This document shows, piece after piece, positions 37,792-50,395 of a stretch of 64,000 nucleotides of DNA. Positions within the stretch are counted from its first letter, which is position 1; each line of letters opens with the position of its first letter. Below the pieces are notes generated by a model. The model was not told the DNA's origin and searched no databases. It saw only the letters and a list, made by a program, of their open reading frames with translations. The stretch is from Phlebiopsis flavidoalba (Eukaryota > Basidiomycota > Agaricomycetes > Polyporales > Phanerochaetaceae): assembly GCA_035772785.1 (NCBI GenBank), contig JAOCPU010000016.1, positions 248,001 through 312,000 on the forward strand, in the 5' to 3' direction. The translations under genes were made by a program, and so were the position numbers.

Positions 37792-38702
37792 ATGTCTTTG
37801 GTATGGCGCAAAATCATCAGTACGCTTGAGTACTTGAACAAACTCTACACTATCAGATACATGCAGTCTCGTGGCCCGTGGTTCCGTCATTTTGGCGGAG
37901 AGCATCAAAGCGGTACCCGCGACTCCTCTCGCCAAGGCGAGTGTCACCTGAGATGACGACTCTAATATTGAGCTAATCGAATACATCTTCAGCTACTCAG
38001 ACTATTTTGTCCAAGATACCACCAAATAATAGCAAACTTACATATGTCTGGGAGCAATACTTGTTCCACTATATCTCGGAAGGAGGGTACGTTTACCTAG
38101 TCATGGCAGACGACTCGGCCGGACGGTATGTAATCGTTACGTCGAGGGGAAAGCTCGAGCCTGAAGCCGTACTTGTTCTTAGACGAATGCCCTTTACTTT
38201 CCTGGCCGAGCTGCAACGCAAATTCACCAGCAGTTCGCACCCATCGTCCTCATCGTCCGATTCTCCCGCCTACGCGCTACAAGGCACCTTTGGCCAGTGA
38301 TCGCTCAGCTAGTGGAACAATACAACACCGCGCCGCCGACAGATGAGCTAACTCGCGCTCAGTCTGAGCTTGCTCAGGTCAAAGACATCATGGTGCAGAA
38401 CGTTGAGCAAATCCTGTCGCGAGGAGAAGCGCATTGAACTTCTTGTTGACAAGACCGACAACATGGCCAGTCAAGCCACCGCATTTCGGCGATCTTGCGG
38501 TGCCAGGACCGTCCGGAGGAGCATGTGGTGGAAGAAACACCAAAGATTCTTGCTCTCAGCGGTGTCGTTACCGTAGTGAGCACTCGTTATCCCGTTGCCG
38601 CCACGTTTACGCTCTAATACATGTTGCCTAGGTTCTCATTTGGCTGATAGTCGCACAATTCTGTGGTGCTGGCTTGAACAGTGTGGAGCAAAGAAGTCAT
38701 GA
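37792..38702 (+). CDS. VAMP7-like longin R-SNARE
   Basis: Vesicle SNARE of the longin type, acting in fusion with vacuole or endosome membranes. It starts MSL, followed by an intron (GTATGG to ACATGCAG). The longin domain reads LVARGSVILAESIKAVPATP (37870), then an intron (GTGTCACC to CTTCAG, about 37941-37992) and TQTILSKIPPNNSKLTYVWE, YLFHYISEGGYVYLVMADDS and RRMPFTFLAELQRKFTS. The SNARE motif includes DELTRAQSELAQVKDIMVQN, then VEQILSRGERIELLVDKTDN and MASQATAFRR, with the R-SNARE arginine in ILSRGERIE. A C-terminal anchor reads VLIWLIVAQFCGAGL after an intron (GTGAGC to TGCCTAG, about 38575-38631). The probable end is GLEQCGAKKS-stop. Single-base indels occur near 38415 and 38500. A short intron also splits the segment after DDSAGR (about 38125-38185). 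Confidence 0.86.
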
Positions 38703-40207
38703 AGACACGAATTTTTGTACTACCTTCCATGTTGTATTGTACTCACGACCGCGTATTTCACTTCTGTCACTTTGGATGTATATACTGATATTATTGTATC
38801 GATGAAACCGCAGCCGAGATGAAATAGATAGGCACAGAGTAAAACATACAACATCGGAACGAAGTAAGGAAGAATACCGAACGACTTGCCCATATCGTCC
38901 ATGGGAAGCAGAGAATGGAGAGACCGAGTAGTGAGAGGTCAGCGGAAGTTATCGGCGAGTGAGAGGCCTCGGCGAAAGGCTGGCTATTCAGTGTACGAGC
39001 CATCTATCGTCCATTCTTAACCCAAATTTGAGGGCTAGGATGGAGCATAGGCGGCACCGGGGGCGGCGTAAGATGGCACGTGACGGAGCGGGGATGCTGT
39101 CGGTGAGGAGTCGATAGGAGGTCCCGATTCGCAAGTCTCAAACGCAGAGTAGGAGAGGAACCTGTTGCATGCGGTACACTTGTGGAGTGGACCGGAAGGC
39201 TCTGTCAGGGTGTCATGCCAGCGGCCATGATTCCGCACGGGCGGAAGACAATCCATATCAGTGGACTTTCCTTGTTCGCGGTGCGCGGAGACGTATCGCC
39301 GACATTGCTCGAGGAGATGAATGTATTCGGTGCGGTCGTACGGGATCCAGCCGCTGCGTTGGAAGTGTGGATAGAGGACTCCGATAAGAAGGATATCCTT
39401 TGCAGCATATTGGAGGAGATTGTTCGGTCAACGGTCGCTGCAACCACATACCGCCACCCCTATCTTGTGCATTTGCATCACTTCCGCTTCAGCACATGTA
39501 ATCAGCCCCGCCCGATGGGAAATCGATATCTGATGTACTCACGGTCCTTGCCAACCTCTTTGGCATATCCACAGTCAGTCCAGCAGCGCTGTAAACCAAT
39601 TACGGCGTGCAAATCTCGGCATTGTCCTCCTCGTTTCGTATAGGAGTGCTGGAGGTAGCTCCTACGTAGACGTTCAAGCCGATCTGCGTCTCCCTCACCA
39701 CGGACGGATGCTCGTGATGCAACTTCGATACTTGAAGATCCCACAGTATCCCATCCAGCGCAATCCAAAGGTGGTTAGGAGTTCGAGGTAGTCCATGCGC
39801 CCGTCCCAGACTATCTTGAGGTATACTCGGACATGGCCCGGTCAGCAAGCAGTTGGAGGAGCGAGTAGACGTCTCCATAGGTAATAATCGTGCTGAGGAG
39901 GTCGAAAAAGAAATATGTGCTCGGCGAAAAGGGGTGCCGACACATATCAGAGTGGCGCATCCACCAGCTTCGTCCAAGGCTGTTTCCTTCACAGTCAAGG
40001 ATCAGGTAGGGGGCACATGGCGGAGAATCCAAACTGCAGATGCATAGGTGGCAGGGCTATCCAGTAGACGTAGTTGAGGGGGACGGGAGATTGTGCTTGG
40101 TGCGGAGCAGGCTTATGAAGGGTGGAAGCGAAGACACGGGGACGAAGTTGGTGGATATGTGAGCCGTTCAATCTGAAGACGACGATTGTTGCAGCATCTG
40201 ACTTCAC
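38703..40207 (-). CDS. hypothetical protein, possibly membrane-anchored
   Basis: Unrecognised. Readable minus-strand segments follow one another: DAATIVVFRLNGSHIHQLRP (40190), LNYVYWIALPPMHLQFGF (40075), PYLILDCEGNSLGRSWW (40005), FDLLSTIITYGDVYSLLQLL (39900), then PNHLWIALDGILWDLQVSKL (39780), IGLNVYVGATSSTPIRNEED (39685) and FISSSNVGDTSPRTANKESP (39325). A Cys-containing segment CTACNRF lies at 39170 and a hydrophobic end (LPYFVPMLYVLLCAYLFHLG) near 38870. The amphipathic, aromatic-rich texture suggests real protein, but whether it is one gene or two is unclear. The transmembrane tail could belong to a separate small gene starting MARTLNSQPFAEASHS at 39003. Confidence 0.4.
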
Positions 40208-42529
40208 TCTGCAATGAGGAGAGAACGGGCTGTATATGGGCGGAAAGCGTTAGGGGCTAGTTACTTTAGAGAAGCATCTGAAAGAATTGCTCTTACAAGT
40301 TACGGGAGCGAAGTACGCTCGAGGAGTTGAATCCTGTAGATGATGGAAACTAGAGGAGAGCGATCACAGATTGTAATATGATAGTCGCTGCGGGCGGGAA
40401 CGGAGTAGGGAGTCTCGTGAAGGGAGAAGGTCAGGACGACTCCGAGGAGCAGGCACAGCAGTCCGGACCTCCCAGTCGTTTGGGTGGAATGGGTCGGCGA
40501 TCAAAATTGTCGACCGAATTCAGCACGCACTTGAGCGCTCAAGACGCGCCCAAGTTTGGACAAGCGCCAGAGGCGGGACTGGGAGCGCCAGTCTGGGTCC
40601 GACAGTAGGTGCAAGTCACTCAGCCGGCATCCAAAGGTCCACCAACCCGCACATTCCTCAAGGTGAGCACGAAATTATGCTTGGACGTCCGTCGTATGGG
40701 AGGGCTATGCTAGGCCGCCGGAAGACAGAAGCTGTGAATTTTGGCGGAATTTTGGGGGTGGATGGAGGTTTTGGACAATGGATTGACGGCCCGGTTAGGG
40801 CGGATAGCGCTACAACTCAAATCGCGTCTCACTCGTGTCTACGGTCCCGGAGCTACATACTTAGACTTGCCCTGCGCAATCGCTCTTTTACAGATGGTGC
40901 GTGACTCTCATAATTGACACCGTGAACTAATTCTGACACAACCATGCTATGAGTACAGAAGGTCGAGCGCCCGCGCGATTGTTATCGATCTCGTCTCGCC
41001 CGCGCGTATTTGACCCTAGCAAGGGTTCGTTATTTCGTTCGCTGGAGACAGCAAGTTGCGGGCACGCTTTTCTGGGCTTAGAGCGAGTCATTATTAACAT
41101 ACAAGGTTGCTCGACCTCTATTTATCCCACTGCTATAGATCCTTTCGATGCTCCAACCTCCGCGAAGAGAGTCTCTGCTTCCTGACAACGCAAGGAACCT
41201 CGCGCATAGATTGCCGGACAGTAGTATACAGGTCGGCTGCACAAGAAGAAGGTATACTGGAGGAGGATTGACCAAGAAGAAGCGGTCGCACGTCACACCA
41301 ATGACACGTCCAATTACCAAACCAGCGTCCGCGACCCCAACGTGGGGCCGACCTTGCTGCCATCGCTCTCGCCGGAACCAGGACTGCGCAGGGCTCGCCT
41401 GGCTCAGCCGGGAATCTGCCATACAGAGGCGAAGGCTGGAGAAGAAGGCCAAGGAGGAGAAGCAGGGACAAGACCGAAGTGCGCCTGATCTTAATATGAA
41501 ACATTGGTGAACGATTCCTAAGTGTCTTGACTCAGGCCAACCGACGCAAAGTAGCTGCATCGGGCCCCAAAGTTTCGACTCCACCAGGCGCAGATGAAGG
41601 GCTACTAAGGGCCGGACCGATTAAGCCTTTGTCAAATTTCATTTCGTGTGTTTTGGTAATCATGCTATAGCTCATCGACTTTCCATTCATGGAAGAAGTC
41701 ACAAAATGGTTCATGGGGCACGGCACCTGGCACCCCACTTGTCGCTCTGGGGACGTCGCGCAGCTTGCTGTTTGAGAAAAAACTCCTTCAGGCCAACACA
41801 TCGCAATGGACTAAAAAATGCTGGTCTAGAAATGGCTGAAATATGCTGGCACACTCGCGCTCCCGATCTCCCTGACTACTGAGGCCTTATTCGATGTATG
41901 CTAAGGCAACCCTGTGCTGTAATGAAGTGCAATTTGACGGAAGAGACACCAATGTTATTTCGAAGCTCACGCGTCTGCGACGCACCCAACATGGATCCGC
42001 CATGGAAGTATGTATATGATGCAAATATCTATACAGCTATGATGTCAAGCTATGCAGCAACGATTTTGCGCGAGCCCTTTGTTCCCTGAAAGAGCGTCGT
42101 CGCGCGCCCACAGTGCGAACTCACGATCGTTGAGCAAGCAAACGCGTCGAGCACGTAGATGGATGCATTAAAGTCCGCACACGAAGATTAACATCTGAGC
42201 TATATGTGCCAGGATTAGCGCACCCTGAAAATCGTCGGAAGAATCTGAGAAGAGTCGAGCAGTTGGCCAGAAGCAGCGAGGGACTAGGTTCCTCACGACT
42301 TCCGCCCGAAATTCTGAGATGCGCTGTGCGAGCGGCCGCCTCTGCGGCCCTGGTCACGCTGCCGGTCCGGTTGTGAGCATACGTGCTCCAAGTTTTGCCT
42401 TCCACACCGCGCGGAGGCTTCCTGAAATAAATTCGATCGAGATCTACGCCGACTTCTTCTTTCTTCTCCGTATCAGCCGACGGGACAGTCTCGGGGCAAT
42501 ACGTTTTTGCGCGCCGTTGTCGTCACAAC
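40208..42529. other. unresolved region with coding-like fragments
   Basis: No identified gene. On the + strand, short open pieces look protein-like: GQDDSEEQAQQSGPPSRLGG (40430), FGGILGVDGGFGQWIDGPVR (40740), and the Lys/Glu-rich RRLEKKAKEEKQGQDRSA (41430). In the 41.6-41.9 kb part two frames carry IDFPFMEEVTKWFMGHGTWH and NGLKNAGLEMAEICWHT. They may be remains of one or two genes broken by frameshifts. No start, splice set or family could be fixed. Confidence 0.3.
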
Positions 42530-42537
42530 TATATAAA
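42530..42537 (+). promoter_or_regulatory. TATA box of the lactonase-type gene
   Basis: TATATAAA, 78 nt upstream of ATG 42608, in good position for the beta-propeller gene. Confidence 0.65.
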
Positions 42538-42607
42538 GAGAGACGCCCCCATACCTCGGGACGGAAGCTTTCCAGCTCGCTCGTCCGTAGGACGCCCTCG
42601 CCTCACT

Positions 42608-44005
42608 ATGGTCGCAACTTCACCATCCTTGCCGGAGTGGCTACTCCTCCTTCGTCGTCTCCTACTTGTTCAACTCGGACGCGTCGTCTGCTGTCTATTC
42701 TCAATCAGTCCCTACGAACAGCAACCCCTCGTGGCTTTCTGCCGTGGCTGCCACCCGACGAACGAAGAGAGCATCCTCTAGTATGCATATCCAGCATCGA
42801 CGCACCATTGACTTTGTCGCCTCATCGTCTGTTTTATAGCGCTACTAAACGAGAACACTGTTGTGGTGGGCCTCGAGTCCGATTCACAATGTGGCTCCGA
42901 GGGTGTCTTGACATCAATGACACCGTTCCAACCGGAGGTGACTCGCCGGCCTACACAACCGTCGTGAAATGGCGGGCCAGGTGGCCATCATGAACGTACG
43001 TCACGTCATCATTGCATCAGGACGAGGGAACGCGTCATTTACTTTCCACATGCCTCAGTACAACACCGGCAACGGCAAGATCATCCCCTTCTCCACAGGA
43101 CCCCTGCACTTGATTTGGAGACCGATGCGCCTCTCATCACATTCCCGTCGGCCGGTGTCCAGTCGCATCCTCACATGGCACACAGTGGCAAGTAGGCAAG
43201 GAGTAGTTGTTTTAGCGCCTAGATCTGGTGACCCTGTCGCGCGATATGATTGGCGGCTAGTCGCGTCCCGCGGACGCGTCCATGCATTTTTGCACTATTC
43301 ATGTCAGGGCTGCGTGTGACAATATCTGTGCTGGCTTGGGTCAGGAACTGTTACAATACGCGGTAAAACTTCAAACATCCGACGGTTTCATCCAAACCAG
43401 CCGCACGGTCAGCCGGTTTCCCAGTCACATCGCCGTCGCGCGGTAAGCATATTGTTATTCCGCTTCGTCCGTGTCAGGCTCGGCGTTCATTGAAACAATT
43501 CCAGGCAACCAGCTGTACGTTCTGCACGAGCTGTCCAGCCCACGTTACCCAGCAGGTGCATCCCTAAGGCCCCCAACGGTACATGGACCTCGCCCCCTCA
43601 TCGCCAACTTCTCCATCTTGCCCTCTTTCCAGCCGGAAAGGCTCGGACTGGCATGCGGGTCGGAAATCCTCCTCACTGAAAGCCTCAACCCAAGTTCCGC
43701 CCATCCCCTCATCTACGGTCTCGAACCGCAACACCGGCAACGTCGATCCCCGCGGAGACACCATTGCCATCTTCCAGGTTGAGCCCCAAGCTGAAGCTCC
43801 TAACTCAGTTCTACACCGGCTTGGACCAGGTTCGCGGGCATGCAATTCGGCGGGGCCCCGAGAACGAGTTTCTTGATTGCGTCTGGTGTGGCTGGAAGTG
43901 CGGGCACGAAGGTGTTCCAGAGGATCAACGGCGGAACCAACTTTACGCTCGTTGCGACAAAATACGGAGGTCGCGCAGCGATCCGGTTTTGTCTGGCTCA
44001 ACTAA
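42608..44005 (+). CDS. seven-bladed beta-propeller lactonase (6-phosphogluconolactonase-like)
   Basis: Member of the fungal lactonase/YbhE-type beta-propeller family (Pfam lactonase). Relatives hydrolyse sugar or muconate lactones, but the substrate here is unknown. The N-terminus reads NFTILAG then, after a frameshift, GYSSFVVSYLFNSDAS and NSNPSWLSAVAAT (42610-42750). Next are GGDSPAYTTVV (42935) and GQVAIMN (42977), then DAPLITFPSAGVQSHPHMAH (43125). After poorly readable blades come GNQLYVLHELSS (43505), ILLTESLNPSSAHPLIYG (43670), RNTGNVDPRGDTIAIFQVEP (43730), FYTGLDQVRGM (43815) and GVAGSAGTKVFQRINGGTNF (43890), ending SGFVWLN-stop. The final blade matches the family closely. Introns of about 50 nt are likely near 42780-42835 and 42993-43040. 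No signal peptide is evident. Confidence 0.8.
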
Positions 44006-44345
44006 TGTGTTGCGGGTCGTGAATGACCCCTGATTCCTAAAATGTAGTCACTGTACCTACGGCGCATATAGACCTTAACCTCCATGTTCAACCCTTTGCC
44101 CGTTCTGATTAGGCAACCAAAAGCCTCCGATCCTAACAGGTATAAACAACGTCCGGTGTTTTCTCCGGATTGAAAAGTTACATCAGACGTGCCATGACTC
44201 CCCCGTCTTAGCACAATAGAGACTTCTTTTCTCCCAAAATGCGATTACATCACTCACGACGACATGGTCTAGACGACGGTGCGAGCGAGAGCTAGAGTGG
44301 CGGTGGCGACTTGAAGCGACGTCACAGACCACGGTATTATGATAC
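44006..44345. other. convergent intergenic region
   Basis: 3' regions of the lactonase-type gene (+) and the GH79 gene (-). No gene is seen. Confidence 0.4.
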
Positions 44346-46232
44346 TCACTCAGAGTCAAAGGTCACTAGAACAGCCTCGCTAGCTCGGATATCTAGCCCC
44401 TGGCCAACGTCCACTAACACCCACGATCTCTTTACCCGTCGGGCTGACATCGCTTGTCTCCTCGTACGATTGTCCAGCCCAAGTCAAATTCCCCAGGTCG
44501 TCGTCGCGCAATGGTTCACACGATGAGCCTGCGTACATGCATCGTCGCCTGAGAGGGTAAAGGTAGAATTGGCCGAAAGCCCGACATGCACGGAAGGTCT
44601 CTCCTCTGCCCCGATAGCCTCACCCTGGCTGCTCAACCAAGCGTTGAGGTTGACGAACACGGCGCGTTATTGAGGATCCCGCCCTCGTACGCCGCGTATC
44701 CGCTCACGTTGTCATTCGGCACGGCAAGTTCAACGATACGCTGGGATAGCGTGTTTGTCGAGATGAGGGTGTTGACAACAAGCGCCGCATAAAATGAGGG
44801 TTGGATATGCGGAGGCAAAGGTGGGTTTAGTGGTGAACCGTCGATTGTAGAACGATTAAGAGCCACAGGCTGTATCTAGATATAAATTTCTCTTATAAGA
44901 TGGGTCGCAAGAGGGAGCAAATTTGACTTACAAAGTTGTAATTGAAGCCTATCCCTTCGTGAAAGTGTAACTCACTGATTCCTATGGTTGCAGCAAATAA
45001 CGTATAGTCAATGGCCCAGAGAGCTGCCCCAGCGGTGTTGATACTCCAGGTGCGCCGTGGCATCCAATAGACCCCGTCTCTCTGCGAAATAATAAGTCCC
45101 GTTTTGCCGGGTGCCCACCATTAGCGAAAGGCTTTTACCCTAAGATGTACGTCAACCCTCGTCTTTGGGTCTCAGCAATGTCCGCTTCAAAGAGCGACAG
45201 ATTTCCTCTGACCGCGGATTTCGACATGAACGAAGCCAGGGAAAAATCTCCCCCCTCACAGAACGCCCCGAGTATAGATGTTGTGCCACCCTAATATACG
45301 CGGACACAGTCAATATGAACCATCAACCAGTGTACGTAGCAGCAAAAGACGTACACGGAGACTAGCTTTCCAGGCGTACTGTCAAGTAGCCCCCAAATTG
45401 AACACCTCGGTTGGGGGTAAAGAATTGACTAACGAAAGAGGCATGCTTGAAGATGCACCGGTCCATGGATTTCTTGAGCGACAGGTGTAGAGGACGTTGA
45501 TCCATTGCATAACGTAGTCGTTGATGGTATAATTTTGACCACGAAGACCAGTGAAGGAGTAAAATATCGGGTTCATTCCCTTGAGAACAACCTTTCTCAG
45601 CTTTTGGATATCAGACCATTACCTGAACGCACCAATTTCGATCAGGTCCAGCACGACACCGCTGGCTTTCACTGCGGGACCAGAGAATGCATCGAGTATA
45701 GCGCGAGCCATGTTGAAGGCGTTCGTAGCGTTGTCCAAACCCAGGTTTACACCCCATGTCATATGGGTACCTGCCGGGAGAAACTTGGATAACTCATAAA
45801 AACCATTTCCTACAGCAATATGTGTTGCCTCGGGATAGGGTGTAATCGTGTTTGGTGGGGGAAACTCGTCCACGTTAATCTAGACACGCTCAGATAGAAC
45901 GCTCATCAGAATAATACATTATCGTACCGTGACTGTCGGGTCCCAGACGGTATGATCCTCGGAGTCCCCGCCCACTCGGATCTTTGGCGGGCTACCCGTT
46001 AGTGAGCCTAAGCGAGTCAACGCACTGTGTGTAAACTCATTCCTCGAGTCGACCCCAGTCCAATCGGGCCATCTGTCCTGCTCAATGCTGAATGAAAGGA
46101 GGTTCTTCGAGAGTGGCCTACTAGACGATGGAGCGGTAGTCGGTAGAGTGATGACTACACTGGATGCACTTGTTTGAGCGAGACACCCTGCAAGATTCGG
46201 TAACAATGCGAGGAGAATGCGTGGGAGAGCAT
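44346..46232 (-). CDS. secreted glycoside hydrolase family 79 (beta-glucuronidase-like)
   Basis: Predicted secreted beta-glucuronidase-type enzyme acting on glucuronic-acid-bearing polysaccharides such as arabinogalactan proteins. The signal peptide reads LPRILLALLPNLAGCLAQTS, one base out of frame with ATG 46232. The mature part starts SSRPLSKNLLSFSIEQDRWP (46120), then NEFTHSALTRLG and PPKIRVGGDSEDHTVWDPTV (45990). Next are VGNGFYELSKFLPAGTHMTW (45810), GLDNATNAFNMARAILDAFS and VVLDLIEIG (45640), just before the expected NEPD catalytic acid segment, which is disrupted. Later are NTAGAALWAIDYTLFA (45040), HFHEGIGFNYNF (44960), YAALVVNTLI (44790), RIVELAVPNDNVSGYAAYEG (44740) and NLTWAGQSYE (44480), ending AVLVTFDSE-stop. 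A minus-strand TATA box lies about 53 nt upstream. Several introns and indels; the family is clear. Confidence 0.85.
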
Positions 46233-46284
46233 TTTTTTAGAACGTGACTGAAAAGTGTACGTACCGATTCAACGTCGCTCGATA

Positions 46285-46292
46285 CTTTTATA
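46285..46292 (-). promoter_or_regulatory. TATA box of the GH79 gene
   Basis: TATAAAAG on the minus strand, 53-60 nt upstream of ATG 46232. Confidence 0.65.
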
Positions 46293-47218
46293 CCCAATGA
46301 ACCCCAGAATGCTAGGGCTATCTCGCCTGTCATCATTTATTTTTCGGAGGACATACTCCGAGCGCCACACGAATCCGCTTCCTCGAGACACCTTTGGATG
46401 CATAAGCGGTCCCGTGTGCCCCAGGTGTGCCTTCGTAACCTGTCATCACACAGCCACAAGTGGGCACATGTGTCCCCACGGTTTCACATGCTCTACACCT
46501 CGTTATCAGATGAAGCAGCATCAACAAGGAATACATACCTCAGATGCATCGCGGGGATTTCTCATTCCTCACCGGCAAAAGGAGTGGGGATGAGTATCGT
46601 GCAGTCGTAGTCTGTATCTCTGCCTATTATCAGTGTCAGTGTCTGTGTGTCAACTGCACTGGCGCTGGCCGCAGAAATAGTAAAGTTCTTTCAAATCAAG
46701 GCCGCCCGGGCACAATGTTCGTTCCTGGGGGCAGCGAGAGATTGACATGGAGGCTGACATGACCATCTCTCTCTGTGGGTTCGTGTTGTTGCGATTCACC
46801 TCAGCAACCTCATCTAGCCATTTCAACAAAGTCAATAACTGGAAGAAACGTTAACGCCAATTTAAGAGATTACATACCTCGTTCGTAGTACGTGATGGTA
46901 AAAATTTTGACGTATTTGTATCACTATCTTTCGGTGCGCCCCTCACGAACACGAGTCTGGCGGGACAATCTGCTGAGACTCAACATCATATAGAGACAGG
47001 TGAGATACAAGGGGACACGCGCAGACTAAGAGAGATATGCGGCCAGTAGAGTGAGAGGCCTATGTCGGATACTAGACACGAAGATGAGGGGATGGAGTAG
47101 TAGTACACAATGAGCCAGGCAGCTTCAGATGCGGGAACCGAGGGAGAAATTAGATGACGGATGCAACCGATAAAGGGAAAGGGAAAGAGATCTGTCGGAA
47201 CGGGTGGTATTAGTGACG
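46293..47218. other. unresolved stretch between GH79 and Mo25
   Basis: A minus-strand frame with LLKWLDEVAEVNRNN (46840-46790), preceded by a GTATGT...TTCCAG intron-like sequence, hints at a small gene. A second open piece on the same strand (46536-46333, Cys-rich with VPTCGCVMTG) may belong to it. No family is recognised. The 46900-47210 part appears non-coding and purine-rich. Confidence 0.3.
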
Positions 47219-48746
47219 CTAAAGCTGGTTGATTTGACCAATGAGGAATTGCTTCTCGTCCTGTACCGAGCCATTCGAAGGATTAGATTATAGACATATC
47301 AGAGTAGCCTTGAGTTTGCACATACCGTGAATTGCTCATCTGAAGAGGTGGAAAGTAACATGTGAGTATAATATGACTATTCACATAATTATTGACACGT
47401 ACCCTCCTTGTCGTTATGGAAGTTTTGCAAAAATACAAGAAGCTTTTCCTTATTATTCTCTTCAATATACTCTCGATCTGCGGCGGCTTCTTCGGGTTTG
47501 CGACAAACACCTGACAAACGGATCATTTCAGTTCGCACCGATCCCGCGTAATCGTATGCCCCAGGGATCGATCGGACCGACCTTGAATACATGGAACGCC
47601 TCAAACTGAATGTTCTTGCTCTTGTCCCGCAAGAGGTTCATCATCATCTTGAGATTCGCTTCATTCGAGATGTACCGCGTCATGACGTTGAAGTTAGCGC
47701 GATCGAGCAAGATTTCACCAAGGAGCTTCAAGGATTGCCGCTTGGTGACGTAGTTCGACGACATGATAAGTTGGGTGTAGGATGCGAAGAACTAGGCGGC
47801 CGTTAGCTCGGGGGCAGGATGTGGGAGTATTCACGTACGCGATCATAGTTCTTGTCCAGATAATCAGCAACCATCGGCTTGTGCCGTGTCAGAGTCTCCT
47901 TGAGGTTGTTGTATGCGTCGCATGAGACTCCAAATGTAGTCGTCTCAATGTAGTGGGGGTACATGTAGAACCTACATATCAGGTCAGCTTGGAGTCAGAG
48001 CCATGGTTATCAGAGAAGACATACTGCTCAGAGTGCAGCAACACCTTGGCCAAAGATTCGTGTCGAAGCATCTCTTTCAGTATCATGCCAGTATTGAGAG
48101 CGACGATTCTTGTCCTCGTTCTCGTATCACCCCTTGAAAGCGGTGAACAAGATTTCTGGCTTGCCGTTCAGGTATTCGACTGTGGGGAAACGCGCGAACC
48201 GATTTGCCGTCGAAGTAAGCTATTGAAGATCTGTACAGCATCCTTTCTTGACTCAAAGTCTAGCCGATGAAGGTTGAGAAGGAGATGATGCATGAGATCA
48301 GTGGAATATGCCTCCTGGGCTAGCTGTGCGAGGAGTTCTGGAGTAGGTTCTGAAAGATAGTGGTGTCAGCCTTGATACATCAGAGACGTCCCGCAGCATA
48401 ACAAAGTGAAGATGCAGGGCGTATCTGCATTAACATATCACTGCATTGGGGGTGGGTAATGGCCGAGACCAGCCCCGTTCAAACCCAGACATAAGAGGAA
48501 GGTAAACTTACCTCCATCGCCTGTTAGCATACCCTTCATCTGCTGCAAGCTCTTTGAAAACATCTTCGTTCGCCTGACCGTAAATTTACTCAATAAATAG
48601 AGTGAAACACACACAGAAAGTGCAAACAACATACCTTACGACGATGCTCGCTGCCCGGCACGGTCGACTCCAGTCTCGGGAGTGTATCCCTGAGACCTTT
48701 CACCAAATCAGGCGGTGAACGCGGCTTTTGACTTGAAGAAGTTCAT
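47219..48746 (-). CDS. Mo25/Hym1-like scaffold protein (CAB39 family)
   Basis: Armadillo-type scaffold that activates Ste20/GCK-family kinases and, in fungi, supports the NDR-kinase (RAM/MOR) polarity pathway. It starts MNFFKSK (48746), with one extra A before [20 protein letters not shown] and GSEHRRK at a donor near 48655. Next exons read [19 protein letters not shown] (48570), [20 protein letters not shown] with [19 protein letters not shown] (48340-48230), [20 protein letters not shown] (48190) and [12 protein letters not shown]. After another intron come [20 protein letters not shown] (47755) and [20 protein letters not shown] then [13 protein letters not shown] (47600). The end is FVANPKKPP, then an intron, and [17 protein letters not shown] (47219). 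Order and length fit the family of about 330-340 residues. Introns are short with GT/AG borders. Confidence 0.92.
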
Positions 48747-50395
48747 TTCGCGCTTCGCTAAACGTTAGGGGACACGTTCGAGAGGTCGTACGAATGGAAG
48801 AGAGGTCGTGAGGTTATATGACGACGTGTGGCCGAGCAAGCACGGTAACCAGTTACGGCTGTCTGCGTCGATCTGTCGCCGATGGTCTGGTGTCGCAGGA
48901 CGCCCCTCTCGTTGCCGCAGTCGACGAAGGTAGTGAGGCAGACGATGTGTGCTGCGAGGGGGCGGTGCGACAGACGGAGAGGTGAGTGTCGAAACGATTG
49001 AGCGGCAGATCCAACTTCCAGGCTAACACTGACGGCCGCGCCTGTTTCCTTTTATGGTATGTTTTGATCGGCTTCGGTATCCAAGCAGCAGCCTCAGCGC
49101 GGAGCCTCAGGCACGCTTGGCCCGCGGCTAGGTCGACAGTCAGCCCACAAACCAAGTCACTGTTCAGCAAAAAGCACACAAAGCGTATGTCAGCGATCTG
49201 TACAAAGCGCGTGAATATTCGACAATCAATTTTGATTTCGGTCAGTGGCACAAGATTCGGTCGGGAAACCAAGCAATAACGAAACTCTAAAGGCTATATG
49301 CCCGGGTGTCGGCTGACTTTCGTCTCACTGGTCAACAATACTCAGCTCCACTGATCCATGGGTTCGTCCTGCGCATGCATCGTTGACATATTAAGTACTG
49401 CGTGTAGACTCGAAGGCGTAGATAATAATACATGCTCGAAATCGTCACCCGGAGAGCCCGATATCCCCAGATGTAAACGGGCTCACCGCCACCGGAGCTG
49501 ATCAGCACTCAAAACTTGACTCGGACTCGGAGCGGGTTCCTCGCTTGCGCTAGAATTATAAACGTTTGCGAGCCTGAGTACCGGTTCCGCCGTGACCGAG
49601 CCCTCGCGACGAGGGCGAGGGTGCCGATGCCGCACAGTGGCGCAACAGTCGATGGACCCACACCAAGCCACGGCCCAAAAACAGGGCAGGGCGGGACGGC
49701 GGCGTGGTTAATCGAGAACTAGTATAAGCGGAAATGAAGCGATCATTCATCAACGGACAGACGAAACCCTCGGAGACGTTGCCGCTCATGTGAGGCTCGG
49801 TTGTGGATATTGGCTGTTTCAAGTATAGAACAGAATCTATAGCGAGATAGGCGACGTGCGGCCATGCATACAACACGTGCACGCAAGGAGGAAGAGGGGG
49901 CATTGCACCACTTTCCGGCAGCCACAACACCAAGAGCGTCGGAACGACAGCGCCTTCCCGAACGGGGGCGTCGCGGCTCGGGCCGCCAAAAAGAAGCGGG
50001 AGGTTCCGGGCACGTGCGGACTCCCGCCTGGGCGGAGGAACTTCCTCCGCCGCCGATGTTAATCGGGAAGGGGACCGGACAAGCCCATGTTATGCAGGAT
50101 CCCGAACAGGCGTCATCCACGACACCCCGCTGTCGTCCTCCTCGTTCCTTTACCACCCACCACTCCGCCATCAGAATAGACAAACCTGTGTTGCACTCTG
50201 ATCACCCGCGTCGTCTCCTGTACAGCGTTCCTGGCGACCGCTTCTCGCCTGAGAACTCCCCAGACTACCATATAATACCCTGCCTTCGTGCTATAATTTC
50301 TTGTCTCTCCAAGTCGGTCTCGACCTAGTCTACACAGACTTCATAATCCGCCTCCACAACCCCAGCCATTTACTACCTACATTACTCTAGGCCCT
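48747..50395. other. 1.6-kb divergent intergenic region
   Basis: Upstream of Mo25 (-) and the F-box gene (+). Overlapping open frames at 49556-50328 on both strands are GC-driven and show no domain. The leader of the F-box gene (50330-50395) is C/T-rich as expected. Confidence 0.4.
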
